A DNA stretch of 64,000 nucleotides from Tenrec ecaudatus (taxonomy: Eukaryota > Chordata > Mammalia > Afrosoricida > Tenrecidae). The stretch lies in NCBI RefSeq assembly GCF_050624435.1, contig NC_134546.1:39077501-39141500 (forward strand), in the 5' to 3' direction. A program made the translations under genes and the position numbers. Below, piece by piece: positions 33,034 through 44,248 of this stretch; within the stretch, counting starts at the first letter, position 1; the number at the start of each line of letters is the position of its first letter. The notes beneath the pieces are model-generated. The model made no database searches and was not told where the DNA came from. It saw only the letters and a program-made list of their open reading frames with translations.

Positions 33034-33518
33034 TGAGATAGTTAAAGTTTATTGTGCCAACCTGGCCCATAAACACGTGTGATTAACTGAAGGGCGGAGA
33101 GATAAATGCCTCAGTGAGCCTAGCCTTACTAGTTCTCGGGTCTCTTGCTCTCTGATGGCCGGACCAGGATGCAGCTGTCTTAGCCAATTCCTTGCTTCAG
33201 CTGGCAAGGCTCACTTCCTGCAAGACATCCCTGAGAAGTCACATGAACCTACCCCGATGCAGCCCTGGGTGCTAGAGTAGCCGTGTGGAGACCCCTGCCA
33301 GTGCTGAGATGCTTATACGTTCACTGACTCGGCTTTCCTCCTGCAGTTGGCTTCATTGCATGTGTTTTGTGAGATGGAGGAGGACTTTGTGGATTGGTAC
33401 TGGACATATGGGTTAATGTTGGACTTGTGGGCTTGGGCACACACCTTTCATATAAAACTCTCTCTTATACATAAGAGTTTCTGTGGATTTGTTTCTCTAA
33501 TGTGCCTAGACTAACACA
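33034..33518 (+). mobile_element. ERVL/MaLR-like solo LTR, copy 2
   Basis: 485 bp, starts TGAGATAGTTAAAG and ends 'tagactaacaca', with exact 5-bp TSD CCTGA (33029-33033 and 33519-33523). Contains 'catataaaactctctctta', a TATA-like site followed by the terminal segment. A 5-bp TSD is usual for ERVL/MaLR LTRs. Related to 9858-10367 and, more distantly, 48641-49217. Confidence 0.8.
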
Positions 33519-34311
33519 CCTGAGCACACAATTATTCTGTAGTCTACTTTTAGTATATATATATATATACCTTTAACATTTAAGTTTTGTTCTACTTGAG
33601 ATTAATTTTCTATTGAGTAGGGATCCATTTTCCTTATCACCCACATGAGTGGAGATCTATTTTCCAGGACCACTTAGTGCATCTCTCTCCACCACCTGCT
33701 CCTCTTCAGTGCCTTCTCTGTTATATATTTACATGTAACATATCATATGAACATGTGATTCTGTCTCTGGGTCTTCTCTTTATCCCACTGGTCTATGAAT
33801 AATATATCCCTGAGCCAATGACACCGCTCTAATTTCTATGGACTCACTAAAAGCTTGGTGTCTGATAAGGCAAGTCTCATTTCTCCTCCATTAGTATCTT
33901 GTCTAGCCCTTGCTCTTGATTCTTTCCCTTGAAATTTTAAATGGCTTGTAAAGCTCCTGAAGGCTTCCTAGCAGGCAACGCCCCGGGTAAATAGCAAGGA
34001 GAGATCAGACTCCACGTGCAGAGCTACGAGTGTCGCGTGGGGCACAGTAGGGCCACCCTAAAAGATGATGTCAGAGACAAGGGCATGCCTGAAGTTCAGG
34101 TACCAAGGCTTCCTGGGAACCAGAGTAAGGCCACCAGGCACGGCCAGCTCAGCCAATGTCGAGAATGATGTGTGGTGGTGTCTGCTGGTTTTCATGGCCA
34201 CCCCGCGTGCCAAGGGAGATTGCTCCACGGGGTCTTCTTGCCTCTTGTCCTGAAAGAACCAGATTGCCCGTCTTGCAACATTCAGTGCTTGATTTTAGTA
34301 CTTGGTGGCTC

Positions 34312-34512
34312 AAGGACAGTCCCTGGGTGGCACAAATAGTTTGCAGTTGTCTGCTAACCAGAGGTTGATGGTTTAAACCCGCCAGTGGTGCTTCGAAAGA
34401 AAGGCCTGGTGTTCTTCTTCTGTTCCGATTGCGCTAAGAAAACTCCATGAAGCTGTGGACTCTGTAACACACGAGGGCGCCACGAGTTAGAATCGCTTGG
34501 TTTGGTTTGGGG
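34312..34512 (+). mobile_element. AfroSINE (longer variant)
   Basis: 'agtccctgggtggcacaaat', 'tggtttaaacccgccagtgg' and 'cacgagttagaatcgcttgg' plus a GGTTT tail. The middle contains 'gaaagaaaggcctggtgttc', a block also found in reverse near 40590, 43265 and 43925. Confidence 0.8.
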
Positions 34513-35009
34513 TTTGTGGTAAACCTTGATCATGGATCTCCTTTGGGGAGATCAAAGAGCTGGCGATCTTTATTCAGGGGGTGGGGAGCTAGGAATGACC
34601 TCACAGTTGGACACTGTCCTCGGCTGAGCAGGCAGGTGAAAACAAACACTAAACCCCCGGTTAGGGAAGCAGATGCAAAGCGGTTGATTGGTTTCGCAAG
34701 GGGACAGCCCAGTTCCACCCACAGAGCGTGCACATGGTCATGACCTCTGCTGTGTGGCTTTCTCCACACACGGTAACACCTGTGGACTGGCTCTCTTCTA
34801 TGTTTCACATGTATTAAGCCATTTAAACCCACCCCCACCCTCCACCCAAATAAAATCAGAGTATGGATCCAACTAAGGTTTGGTAGGAGAAGTGTTTCCC
34901 ATAAGGAAACTCACCAAGGAAAGGCCAAGAATCCCATTTTAATTTGTCAGAATTTTTCTTTTTTTCTTTTTGTATCCAAAATCAATATCCATTGAAATAA
35001 GAAATCAAG
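34513..35009. other. Unassigned DNA
   Basis: No gene or repeat recognised. Confidence 0.4.
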
Positions 35010-35300
35010 TTACGTATTCCTTTGGGCAATTTTTCTGGAAAAAAATCTCTTTAAAAAAATCATTTTATTGGGGGCTCGTGCAACTCTCCTCACAATCCAT
35101 ACACCCATCCATTGTGGCAAGCACATTTGTACATTTGTTGCCATCATCATTTTCAAAACATTTTCTTTAGAAAAATCTCCCTTTAAAGTGTTAAAAAGCA
35201 AAGCTGTCACTTTGAGGACTAAGTGCACCTGACCCAAGCCCTGGTATTTTCAATTACCTCATATGCATGCAAGTTGGGAAATGAATCAGAAGACCAGAGG
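35010..35300 (+). mobile_element. RTE fragment interrupted by L1
   Basis: 'tttgggcaatttttctgg' plus, after the insertion, 'gtgttaaaaagcaaagctgt', 'cactttgaggactaagtgca', 'cctgacccaagccctggtat' and 'tcatatgcatgcaagt' match RTE positions equivalent to 16670-16790. Confidence 0.75.
35052..35168 (-). mobile_element. L1-type 3' end inserted in RTE
   Basis: 117 bp: 'aaaaaatcattttattgggg' to 'ttttcaaaacattttcttt'. The flanks 'gaaaaaaatctcttt' and 'gaaaaatctcccttt' are an imperfect TSD. Removing the insert restores contiguous RTE text. Confidence 0.8.
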
Positions 35301-36246
35301 AGAAGTGGTGCATATAAGTATGGTGTACGTATGACTACGTCTGTGTCTACGATTGACTCGCTTTCTTGATGTATTCTCCTTGAGGAATCTCCTTTATTTA
35401 CAGGCCGTCCCGACACTGGCGACCACTCTTCCACGGGGCTCTGAGCTAGGGGATCTTGTTTATTTAATTGGAATGGGAATGGGAATGGGAAGTCAGTAAC
35501 TGGTTTACGCAGTTAAAAAACAAAAGCAAAACAAACCAGGATCTCCACATCCACACTTTGTCTGTGGAGGTGGACAGGAGGGAGGGGCTGAGCAGGAAGA
35601 TGGCTCTTCAAAAGCCTCCCTGGAGGGCCACTGTATCCTCCAGAGAAGCTGTGTGAACAAGAGAGACTTGACCCTTTTCTCCAGGCCAGGAAGGCCAGGG
35701 ACTCAGATGCCAAGCATTGGCACGCAAGATTTTCCAACAGCAAGGCAGCCACCTCAAATCCTTTGTGGAGCGAGACAGGTTATAAATAGATGTCTAATTT
35801 TTTTTTTTTAACTAGAAGGCACAGCCGGCTTTCTCGTTAGGTTCTCCTCCCGACACGGCTCTGCCTATGACATCGCTGCTACCAGGCAGATCCGACTGCC
35901 TGTGAGCCTATCAGCTGCCGCAGCCTCAGCAGAGCCAGGCTGAAAGCTGGCTCTGTTATAAATTCCGGCTGTGACCTTGGTCATGGCAAAGAGTAAATCT
36001 TCCTATCTTACCTCTGGCTAATTGGGCAGGAGGGAGAGGAGACGAGAATAGATTGCATGATTTGCCACCCGCTGACCAGAACGCCCATGTATTTCTGGTC
36101 AGAGGCAGGCTCTGCTTTTCCCGACAGTCTGACAAGGAAAGGGATGCGGGCTGTGTCTCGGGACATGAAGTGATGACCTGCTCATGGGGCTCTGGGCTAC
36201 AAGGGAAGAGTGGTAGCTTACTGGCCTATGGGGCATGAGGTTGCTG

Positions 36247-36249
<3 letters not shown>
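35301..36249. other. Unassigned DNA with GGGAAT tandem units at 35471-35494
   Basis: Four 6-bp GGGAAT-type units at 35471-35494 and an A-rich run near 35515. The rest shows no gene or repeat. Confidence 0.5.

Positions 36250-36304
<55 letters not shown>
36250..36304. repeat. (GT)n microsatellite
   Basis: Uninterrupted GT run of about 27 units, the longest simple repeat in the window and probably length-variable. A CA-rich tract follows at 36355-36385. Confidence 0.98.
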
Positions 36305-36305
<1 letters not shown>

Positions 36306-36444
36306 AGACAGAGACAAAGACAGAGAGACAGTGGGACCTAAAGAGAAAAGTACATGCACACACGCACACACACTCACTCACACTCTTCTTTCTATAGATG
36401 CACGTGAGCATGAAGAGGCTGAGAAAGCACTCGTCCAGTACTCA

Positions 36445-36600
36445 GATGTTGCTAGGCATCAGCAGGGCCTCCAGCACAGACTGCCGGGCCCCACTCTCTG
36501 AGTCTCTAATTCCAGAGATTGGGGGGAGAGCCTGGGAGTTTGCGTTTTTCATAAACTCCCCAGGGTGGGAGTGGGGAGTGCCGAGGCTGCTAGTCTGAAG
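36445..36600 (+). mobile_element. MER5A-like hAT (Charlie) MITE
   Basis: 'gccgggccccactctctgag', 'tctctaattccagagattgg', 'gcctgggagtttgcgttttt', 'cataaactccccaggg', 'gctgctagtctgaag', in MER5A order. Confidence 0.75.
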
Positions 36601-36619
36601 TCCATCCTGTAAGAGAAGT

Positions 36620-36745
36620 GTCAATTTCACCCAATCCCTTGATTTCACAGATGGGGAAACCGAGGCCCACCCAATTCCTGAAAAGCCGCATCAAGGACCT
36701 ACAGCTGGTGCTGGTTAAGCCACGACTAGAACAGAGACACCCCCC
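36620..36745 (-). mobile_element. MIR SINE
   Basis: 'gatttcacagatggggaaac', 'cgaggcccacccaattcctg', 'acctacagctggtgctggtt', in MIR-complement order on the plus strand. Confidence 0.65.
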
Positions 36746-38139
36746 CCCCACACACACACACACCTCCAGCTCTGGTGGGGTCCCCACCACGTCAGCTGGG
36801 TGCATCGCCAGGGCGCTGTGAAGGTGCTAGGTTAATAATAGCGCCCAGTAATCATCATCACGGCATCCTATGAATAACATTCTAAGAATAGTGTTCTAAT
36901 AATTGTGGGTGAAGATTGCCACCACCCCTGCCGTTTCCTCTCCCCTGCCTTTCCCAGCCCAGCGTAACTGGCTCTGCCAGCTCAGGACAGAAATAGCCCC
37001 AGCCCAGCCCATTCACGCCACCGCCCAGCGGGACTAAGAATCAGGTCATGTCTCTACACCCACTCAATGGCCTAGTGTCTCTCTGGTAAATGAGGCAACT
37101 ACCTGCGCCTTTGGAGTGAGGGACACTGGACGTGCACACTGGGCCAAGACTGGAGCTTTCTGTGAACTTCTCCTTGTTCACCAGCGCCCGTGACCTCTGT
37201 TCCTGACCTTTAACTTCATGGTCCTGGCCCACCACCTAAGTCTCCATTGCCCTAAGGGGGCGGGAACTGGGCTTCTGTCGGTCCTCAGACCTGGCCTGGA
37301 GCCTTGGCCTGCCCCCAGAGCTTGGTGACTGAGTTCTGTTTTCCATCAGCACACCTCCTGACTGGTCTCTGCCCACTCCGAGGCCGAGACCGAGTGCAGA
37401 CTGGCCCCTTGGGTTCTCTGGAGCTGTGCTCTGCATGACCCCAGGCTTGAAATGGTGTGAAATCAAGGCTAAGATTTTCCTAGCCTTAGGAATGCTTATT
37501 TATGGCCTCTGTTCCTGGCACTGCCAGGGCCAGCTTCTGCATTGGATCAGGACCCTTGCCCCCTCCCCTAGCACAGAGCTAGTTTTCCCCAGCACAGGGC
37601 TGGGGCACACCCACCCATTCCCAACAGCATCTGGAAGGCTTCCTTAGGTATGGAAAGCTGTACACCAAACCCTCTTCTGGGAGGAGACCCATGAGTTGGC
37701 CAAACTATTCTGCTTGAATAATTGGTATTGGCGGTGAGGGAGAAAGGACGAGAGGATGCTGGAGACGCTTGGGGTGGGTTTGATAACCTGGCAGGAGCTA
37801 GTAAGCTGGGGGCCAGAGGCCTCTTGGCACTTCATTTGCATGTCTTCTGTGGGGCCATATGACCTCCCCAATCCTGACACACCTGTATAACTTTCGTGTT
37901 GGTGGCTTGGGGAATGACAGAGCTGGACAGGGCAGGTACGGCGGGGGTATGACTGCCTCACCACCCTCTGGGCTGGGACGCCTCTGTGCCTTAGCACTGT
38001 CTCCTGGTTCCCGGGCTCACCAGAAAGGGGGACCACAGCTCAGAGTGGGAGTAGGAATACCAGGGACAGCCCAGACAGGAGTGGAATTAATACACGTCCT
38101 GGTTCTCCATGCAGGCCGAAGGCTTCAAAGGCAACTCGT
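36746..38139. other. Unassigned DNA
   Basis: A C8 run joined to a (CA)n run at about 36742-36763; otherwise nothing recognised. Frames such as 37644-38036 minus carry no motif. Confidence 0.4.
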
Positions 38140-38373
38140 GAATGATGGTGCTTGGGTTCTACTCGAACCACGTGAGGGGTGGAGGCAGCTGCCGTGGTAC
38201 GTCCTGACTCCCGGTGACCCCACGTGTGCAGAGTGAAGCTTCCCCATAGGCATTCGAGGCTGTCACCTTTCTGACTCAGCCAGCCAAACCTTCCTTGAGG
38301 TGCGTCTGGGTGGGCTGGAACCTCCAGCCTTTCAGCTGGCTGTCCAATGTTTGACCGGTTTGTGCCACCAGGG
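38140..38373 (-). mobile_element. AfroSINE-type SINE, degenerate
   Basis: The plus strand ends with the head complement 'gtttgtgccaccagggac'; upstream 'cctgactcccggtgacccca' fits the diverged tail. Confidence 0.6.
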
Positions 38374-38551
38374 ACAGAGGCACTCTCCTGAACCCTTTGA
38401 GCTTGGAAATTGTGGTCCCTGGGTCAGATGCTTGGGTGACTGGCCTTTTTCCTTGTTGATGAAGAAAGAAATCTGAGGGAGAGAAAGAGGAGGTGGTCAG
38501 AAGAACGTTTAGCATCGCATGCAATCCTGTGATACTTTCTGCAGATTACAA

Positions 38552-38762
38552 AAAACTCCAAACTCACTGCCACCGAGTCGATTCAATTCCAATCTAGCAG
38601 CCCCGTGGGACAGGGCAGAACTGCCCGGGGGGTTCTGAGGCCGTACGTGTGTACGGGAGTAGACAGCCTCGTCTTTCTCCTGTGGAACAGCTGGTGGTTT
38701 TGAACAACTGAAGTTGTGGTGAGCTGCCCATTGAGAAACCCACCCTGCCGCCGGGGCTCCTT
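38552..38762 (-). mobile_element. AfroSINE
   Basis: 'ccaaactcactgccaccgag' to 'cctgccgccggggctcc' on the plus strand. Complete. Confidence 0.9.
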
Positions 38763-40149
38763 TTCTGCCTTTTGACAGTGTTGATCACTCTAGGGAAACG
38801 GCATTGGCAGTAAACACGGTGATGGTTTGCAGGGGGTTATGGTTTCTGAGAAAATGTTTTAAAACCTTTCATCCTTTCTTTGGTTGGGCAATTTGGTCTG
38901 AAGGCAGTTCCAAACTTCTTCCTTAGCCCTCCCTCACGTGACGATCTTTGTCCCTTTATTGGTCCAAGCAGACCTGGAAAGGTGGGGAGGTGACAGGGAA
39001 AGCCAGGCTGCCATGACTTTAAAGGCTCCCTGCAGCAGCCTGGGATGGATAAATGTCTTCAAATAAATGCCAAGCCCGGGGCGGGCATGGATGGTCCGGA
39101 CACTGCAGCGCTGCTGAAAGGGGTCAGGGAAGGCTCTTGCTGGAGCCATTCCCTGTCTTTATTTGCTACTAGTCCAGCAGCTGCTGAAAGTGTCTCCTGG
39201 GGCACACACACCTTGGTCCCCTTCCTGAGAAGCTAAACGTGCCATTGTGGCATCAGACTCTGGCAGGAGACAGAGAGGGGCCCGGAGTCCTCTGGCAGGA
39301 GAGCGTCTGGTGGATCCAAGCCAAGCTGCTCACAGCCCCTGGAGCTGTCTAGGCGCCTGGGCAGTACCCAGCTCCATGCAGCCCAGATGGTCTGCCTGCC
39401 TGGGCTTTGGGGCCAGTTGGAGCGCCCAGGCAGACTCCCAACATAGCCCCCCAGAGAACCCAGGGCAGCTGTCCAGGTGGGCAGGGTCAGGCTTAGCCTA
39501 CTGTGGCAGGCTGGGAATCATAGGGAAGGGCCTTTTTGTGAGTGTGTTGAACATCTGGATATCATTTTTCAAGCTATTAAAACACCAACTCTACTCTGCT
39601 CAATACAGCCAACCTGCTTAAATAACATTAAAGTGCTAATAATAATAACAGAGCACCAGAGGGACCTCAGGCCAAGTAGTTGCCACCAGTCGGATACAAA
39701 TGCTTTGGGGCTGCACGACGCAGCGGCGCTTAGGGAAGGGGCCAACGTTGTCAAGCAGGCATCCAGCCAGACCCCTCCCCACACCAGCAGGCAGACGCTC
39801 AAGGGCAGGCGCAGGACTTTGCAAACTGCACGGGGACTGCAGAGCGCTGGCGGAACAATCCCATCGTCTCGTAATTCCACTTTCTACTAATCTTTTAAAG
39901 CCCCTCTTGCATGTTTCTTTCTTGTTTTGATTTAGCCTGTGTGGAATGTCCAAGGCAGACATGGAAGGTTTTCTCCCATGTTCAAGGTGTTGAGACTAGA
40001 CTAGAAAATCACCATGAGACGGGCAGGGATGGAACAGTGCCCAGGGAACCACTTGAAGGGCTTGGTGGACTCTGTCATGTGGGACTCTCCTATGAGTATC
40101 ACAGAATGCTGACAGGAACCAACACCCCCCCACCCTCACCCCCACCCCC
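38763..40149. other. Unassigned DNA
   Basis: No recognisable gene or repeat. The frames here (such as 39477-39890 plus) lack motifs and splice context. Confidence 0.4.
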
Positions 40150-40312
40150 AGCCCACTGCCATCAGCCCACTGATTCTGACTCACGGAAACCCTCGATAGT
40201 GTTTCAGGACCTGTACGTCTTTTCTGGATCACACAGTCTCATCTTTCTCCCAGGTAACGACTGGCAGATTTGAGCTGCCCAGTGCCTAGCCCACAGCATA
40301 CTAGGGCTCCTA
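40150..40312 (-). mobile_element. AfroSINE
   Basis: 'gcccactgccatcagcccac' to 'agcatactagggctcct' on the plus strand. Diverged. Confidence 0.7.
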
Positions 40313-40437
40313 ATGGCTGGGAAGAGGCAGCTTTTTGGTCTGCGGCCCTGTTGCAAGCTCGTGGTTGGGCAGGACCCTGAGGGGAGCGAGGCGGTGAGGA
40401 ACGTGCTTCAGCCTTCAAGTGTCTCGATTGGACATTG

Positions 40438-40770
40438 TTGTTGTTTTTAACTGCCTCGGGGCCAGTGCTAACTCAGGATGACCCCATGCATGCATGAAGG
40501 AAACGCTGCCCTGTCCTGCTCTGTTCCCATGATGGGCAGCAGATTGAACCATTATGAGCCCAAGGTTTTCATGAACTGATTTTTGGCAGGTCTTTCTTCC
40601 TAGTCCATCTTAGCCTGGAGGTCTCCACTGAAACCTGCGCAGCCTGAGAGCAGTGCACAAGCCTCCACAGACAGATAGGTTGTGGCTCCGCGTAGGGTAC
40701 ATTGCAGGGAGGTATTGTACCTCGGTCTCCTGCAGGGAAGGCAAGCATTGTACCATGTAACCACCCCCAC
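40438..40770 (-). mobile_element. AfroSINE-type SINE(s), longer variant
   Basis: 'ttaactgcctcggggccagt' and 'gctaactcaggatgacccca' look like a tail. 'ggcaggtctttcttcctagt' and 'gcattgtaccatgtaaccac' look like the longer variant's middle and head. Possibly two overlapping copies. Confidence 0.5.
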
Positions 40771-43189
40771 CTCCATGAGTTTCCCACGCCAGGGGAATCC
40801 CGACTCAGGCAACATTAGGACCCAGGGCCGAGGGAGCTTCTGGTTTATCAGAAGAGAATAAACCCAGAGCAGCGTGTGCTAACCCACCCCCAGGGGACAA
40901 GGTACGCCGAGACTGATGGGACACAAAGGAGGGCTGAGGAGAACAGGTTGGGGCGTTTGGAAGAAGCAAAGCTGTCCACCGAGGAAGCCCATGTACACTA
41001 TGGGCACCTGCCCAGCCGTGTGACAGTCAGTCCTCTGCTGTGGTGTTTTCACCTGTGGCTTAGGGACACTGTTTTAGGCACACCTCCGAAAGGTATGTGC
41101 CAGAGACTGAAAAGCATCCACATCAAAGGAATGCCTTTTTTTGTGGGGTGGAAGCACCTTGCCTGTCTCCTCCAGCTCTGTGAACTGCCGATGATGGCAA
41201 AAATATGTTCTCAGAAATGTCAGCCTAGTCCACATGGGGGAAAAAACATCCTGACAGACAGCACAGAAATGCGTACTATCACTATATCTACATATAGACA
41301 TCAATAAAACAAGGGCCGGACAGACCCAGGTGGGGCTCCTGGTGCTGTGAGCACCCCAGGCTGTACAGCCCCTCCCTCCTAACCTTGACCTTCTTGGGAG
41401 CCTGGAAGTACTGTTGCCCATCAACCAGGGACCGAGGCTGCCCCCCGACCCTCCTGTATGCCACCAAGGCTCAGCCCTAGCCTGTCTTGCCATGGGCTCG
41501 TCTGGGATGCCGGCCTTGCCTTGATGAAGGAAAGTCAAGGTGTTATTAATTGATGCTGGGCTGTCTGTTGGCAGCCCCACTGGGAAATGCCACTCCTACC
41601 CATACCCGGTGTTGCGCCCCAGGCTTGCCTTTTGGGAGTTGGACTTCAGGTCTGACTGCCGGCGTCTTTTAATATCAGTGCACATGGACAGACTCCCCAC
41701 TGCCACAAACAATTCTTTTCTGGCACTCATCCACCTTGTGGTAGCTGGGATGCATCTCGAACACCTGCCTATCTCTCTGAAGGAGTCTGGTTGTTCGGTG
41801 TCGGCGCACAGGGAAACAAGGGGCATTTTTGCTTCTGGATTTAAGCAGTGGTGTTTTGGTGCTGCGTTCCAGAGCAAGAGGCTTAAGTGGTGAACTTCTT
41901 TCGTAGGTGGTTTCATTGGAAGCTTAAGGGAGACTCTGTACGCAGGTCCAGACAAATGCAATTTCCCCCTAATTCTTTCCATGGAGCGATTGCAAAGGAA
42001 TGTCTGTTTTCCTCTTCTTTGTCCAGACCTGGTAACTGGAGCATGGCTCTTCTGTGAGGCATGAAGCACCTTCCCACCATGGCTGGCTGCTCTTCTTGTG
42101 GTCCAGGTGAGACCTCTGAGACCAGGAGTTTCCTAATCACAGACACCTGAGATTGGCCCCAGACTGGCTTACCTGCCGAAACAGCAGAAGCAATAGCAGT
42201 TCATGTCTACTCTGCTGTGGAGGGATGTCCTTCACTTCTGCCCAGCCCTAACTCCCATGACCACCCAGGCCGCCTTTCCTGCCCCTGCTCCTGCCCCTGT
42301 GCTCCACCTGAAACGGAGGCACCAGGGTTAGAGAGCAGATGTCTGGGGAGCTACTCTGACTAAGCCTGTGTTGAGAGGCTCTTCCCGAGCGAGGCTTGGT
42401 CTAGCTTTTCTGACAGTTCATTGCACTGCGGGGAATGAGCTTATCTGGCCCCTGACCTGGCAGATGGCACTAACTCAGAACTGCAGGGCCAAGGAAAAGT
42501 CCCCCAGAGACTGCACCTCCTGTCTGTGACTTTGGTAGCAGCACCACTTGGATGGTTCCCTCACGCACAGCCTTGTCATACCAGCGAGGGCACCAGCGAA
42601 ACCAGGCCCCTGGGATCTGCTTAGGGAGTGTCTTGGTGGCATCTGACCCATTCTGAAGCAGCAGAGGAGCATCCGGCCAGCGAACTCTCCCTTGGGAATA
42701 GTGGAGACTGTTCTTTGACGCTACCCTCATAGAGTTCACCCTGGAACCGCCTAAGGGTTAAGGAAAAGTTGGCTGAACAGAGAGAAAAGCATCCATGGCA
42801 CTGCGTTGGAGGCACACACATCCTGCCCTGCCAGCGACCATTGGCTACAGGTAAGCCACTGGCAAAAGAGTGTGCTTCCTGTTCGGCAACGGCAACCTAT
42901 GGCTGGCTCAGGGGCTGCTGCGGCAGGGCATCTGCACGTGGTTGGAAGAGGACCCAGAGCCTTCTGTCTGCTGCTATTACAGTGGTCCCACTCATACTAT
43001 CTGCTCCCCTGCTCCCAGGAGGCTTCCTTCCCTGGTGGCTCTCCAGGTGAGCCCTCTAAGACTTTCCAGCTGAGAGAGTGCAGCAAACTCCACCCTGCCT
43101 CGGGCCAGGCTTCCATCTCAGAGATTTCCCTGCATTCTCCGTTGACCCAGGTGATCGCAACCGGGATTTGTCCCTCAGCTTCTCCCCTG
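40771..43189. other. Unassigned DNA, 2.4 kb
   Basis: I see no repeat or gene that I can name. Several AG|GTGAG and AG|GTAAG strings occur (near 42103, 42850 and 43026), but none bounds an open segment with a matching acceptor that I would defend. Confidence 0.4.
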
Positions 43190-43356
43190 TCAAGTGGATC
43201 CTGGTTCATGCGACCCCACACATCTCCGAGTCAAGTTGTGCTACAGGGGTCATGTTTGGGAAGTAGATGCCCAGGGCTTTCTTCTCAGTGTCTTGAACCA
43301 TTAGCCTTAGGTCAGTAGTGGAGCACTTCACCGTGTGCACTACCCAGGGGCTCCTA
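43190..43356 (-). mobile_element. AfroSINE-type SINE
   Basis: 'ggatcctggttcatgcgacc', 'cagggctttcttctcagtgt', 'cactacccaggggctcctag' on the plus strand, in SINE-complement order. Confidence 0.65.
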
Positions 43357-43619
43357 GAGGATCTCGGACTACCATGTCATACTGCCACTCCAGGAAGAAG
43401 GCACACCCTCTGTTCCCGAGCGTCGGTGAATGAGTTTTGCATTCATAGCCACTCCTGTTAGGGAAAGGCCATCGTAGTATAGCTCAGCATCATGAGCATG
43501 TAGGGACCAGCTAACTCACCTCCCTGTGGCCACTGAGCAAGATGCAGCCGAGCAGTAGCTCAAAGCTCATGTCTGGTCTTCTGAGCTCCACTCTGGGATT
43601 CTCTCTCTACTCCAAAAGT

Positions 43620-43899
43620 GAAAAAGTGTCTACTACATGCCATGGAGGAAACCAGGTCTTCGTGCATCCTAACAGCTAGGAGCTGCTATGCATTGGGCAC
43701 AGCCTAGACACAGCGACCAGAACATGGGGGGGGGGGTGTCAGAACATGGGGGCGGGCGGCAGTTCAAGCGAGGGCGTGGCAGGAGCAGGGGTGACAGCAC
43801 TCATTTTGGTCGCCCTGAAGCAGATGGTTTCTGAGGGTGGGCTGTGCGTGATTGGACTGAGACCCGTTTTCCTCCATGGCATGTAGTAGGCACTTTCTC
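43620..43899. repeat. Inverted repeat, 34-bp arms, 212-bp spacer
   Basis: The left arm at 43620-43653 contains 'tctactacatgccatggagg'. The right arm at 43866-43899 is its reverse complement with three or four mismatches, and weaker pairing seems to continue inwards. The spacer holds a G10 run and the phrase 'cagaacatggggg' twice. It is not explained by the neighbouring SINEs. Confidence 0.85.
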
Positions 43900-44065
43900 A
43901 TTAGCTGGTTTTGAGAAGCAGATCACCGGCTCTTTCTTCCGAGTCTAATCTTTGTCTGGGCTGACACCTGTCCCATGTCACAGCCCCATACCAGCCTGCA
44001 CAGACCAGGCACAGAACCTGGGTCTCCCTAGCAGAAGGAAGGCAACAATTCTCCCACCGAGCCAC
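43900..44065 (-). mobile_element. AfroSINE-type SINE, longer variant
   Basis: 'gagaagcagatcaccggctc', 'tttcttccgagtct', then 'caccgagccaccactacccc' on the plus strand. Confidence 0.55.
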
Positions 44066-44248
44066 CACTACCCCTTTATGAAATGTAAGTATCTTTTCAA
44101 CCCAAGTCCGGCTGTTTTCTCCTGTAGATTGACTTTCTGATTATTCTAGAAGGAAGCTATTTCTCTTGCTTGGAATACAGGTGTTTTATTTGTTTTTGTT
44201 TAAAAGCAACTGTGATACAGTCAAGCACTGCCTTGGATTATAGCTTTT

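Larger units (their letters stand above)
32238..33960. mobile_element. Old L1M region, broken by three younger insertions
   Basis: Pieces at 32238-32394, 32641-32812 and 33519-33960 carry typical old L1 text: 'ttccactcggcaaacggtgg', 'ccatttgccaattggactgt', 'cagatactaatcgctgactt', 'ttttccaggaccacttagtg', 'cccactggtctatgaata'. Between them lie an L1-type 3' end, an AfroSINE and an LTR. I leave the strand open. Confidence 0.55.

Noticed and set aside
36235..36501. Open frame with a long Val-Cys repeat
   Set aside because: It is the translation of the (GT)n microsatellite.
42060..43060. Several AG|GTGAG or AG|GTAAG strings suggesting exon ends
   Set aside because: None is paired with a good acceptor and an open frame of exon size. 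The similarity between the strings at 42103 and 43026 covers only about 25 bp.
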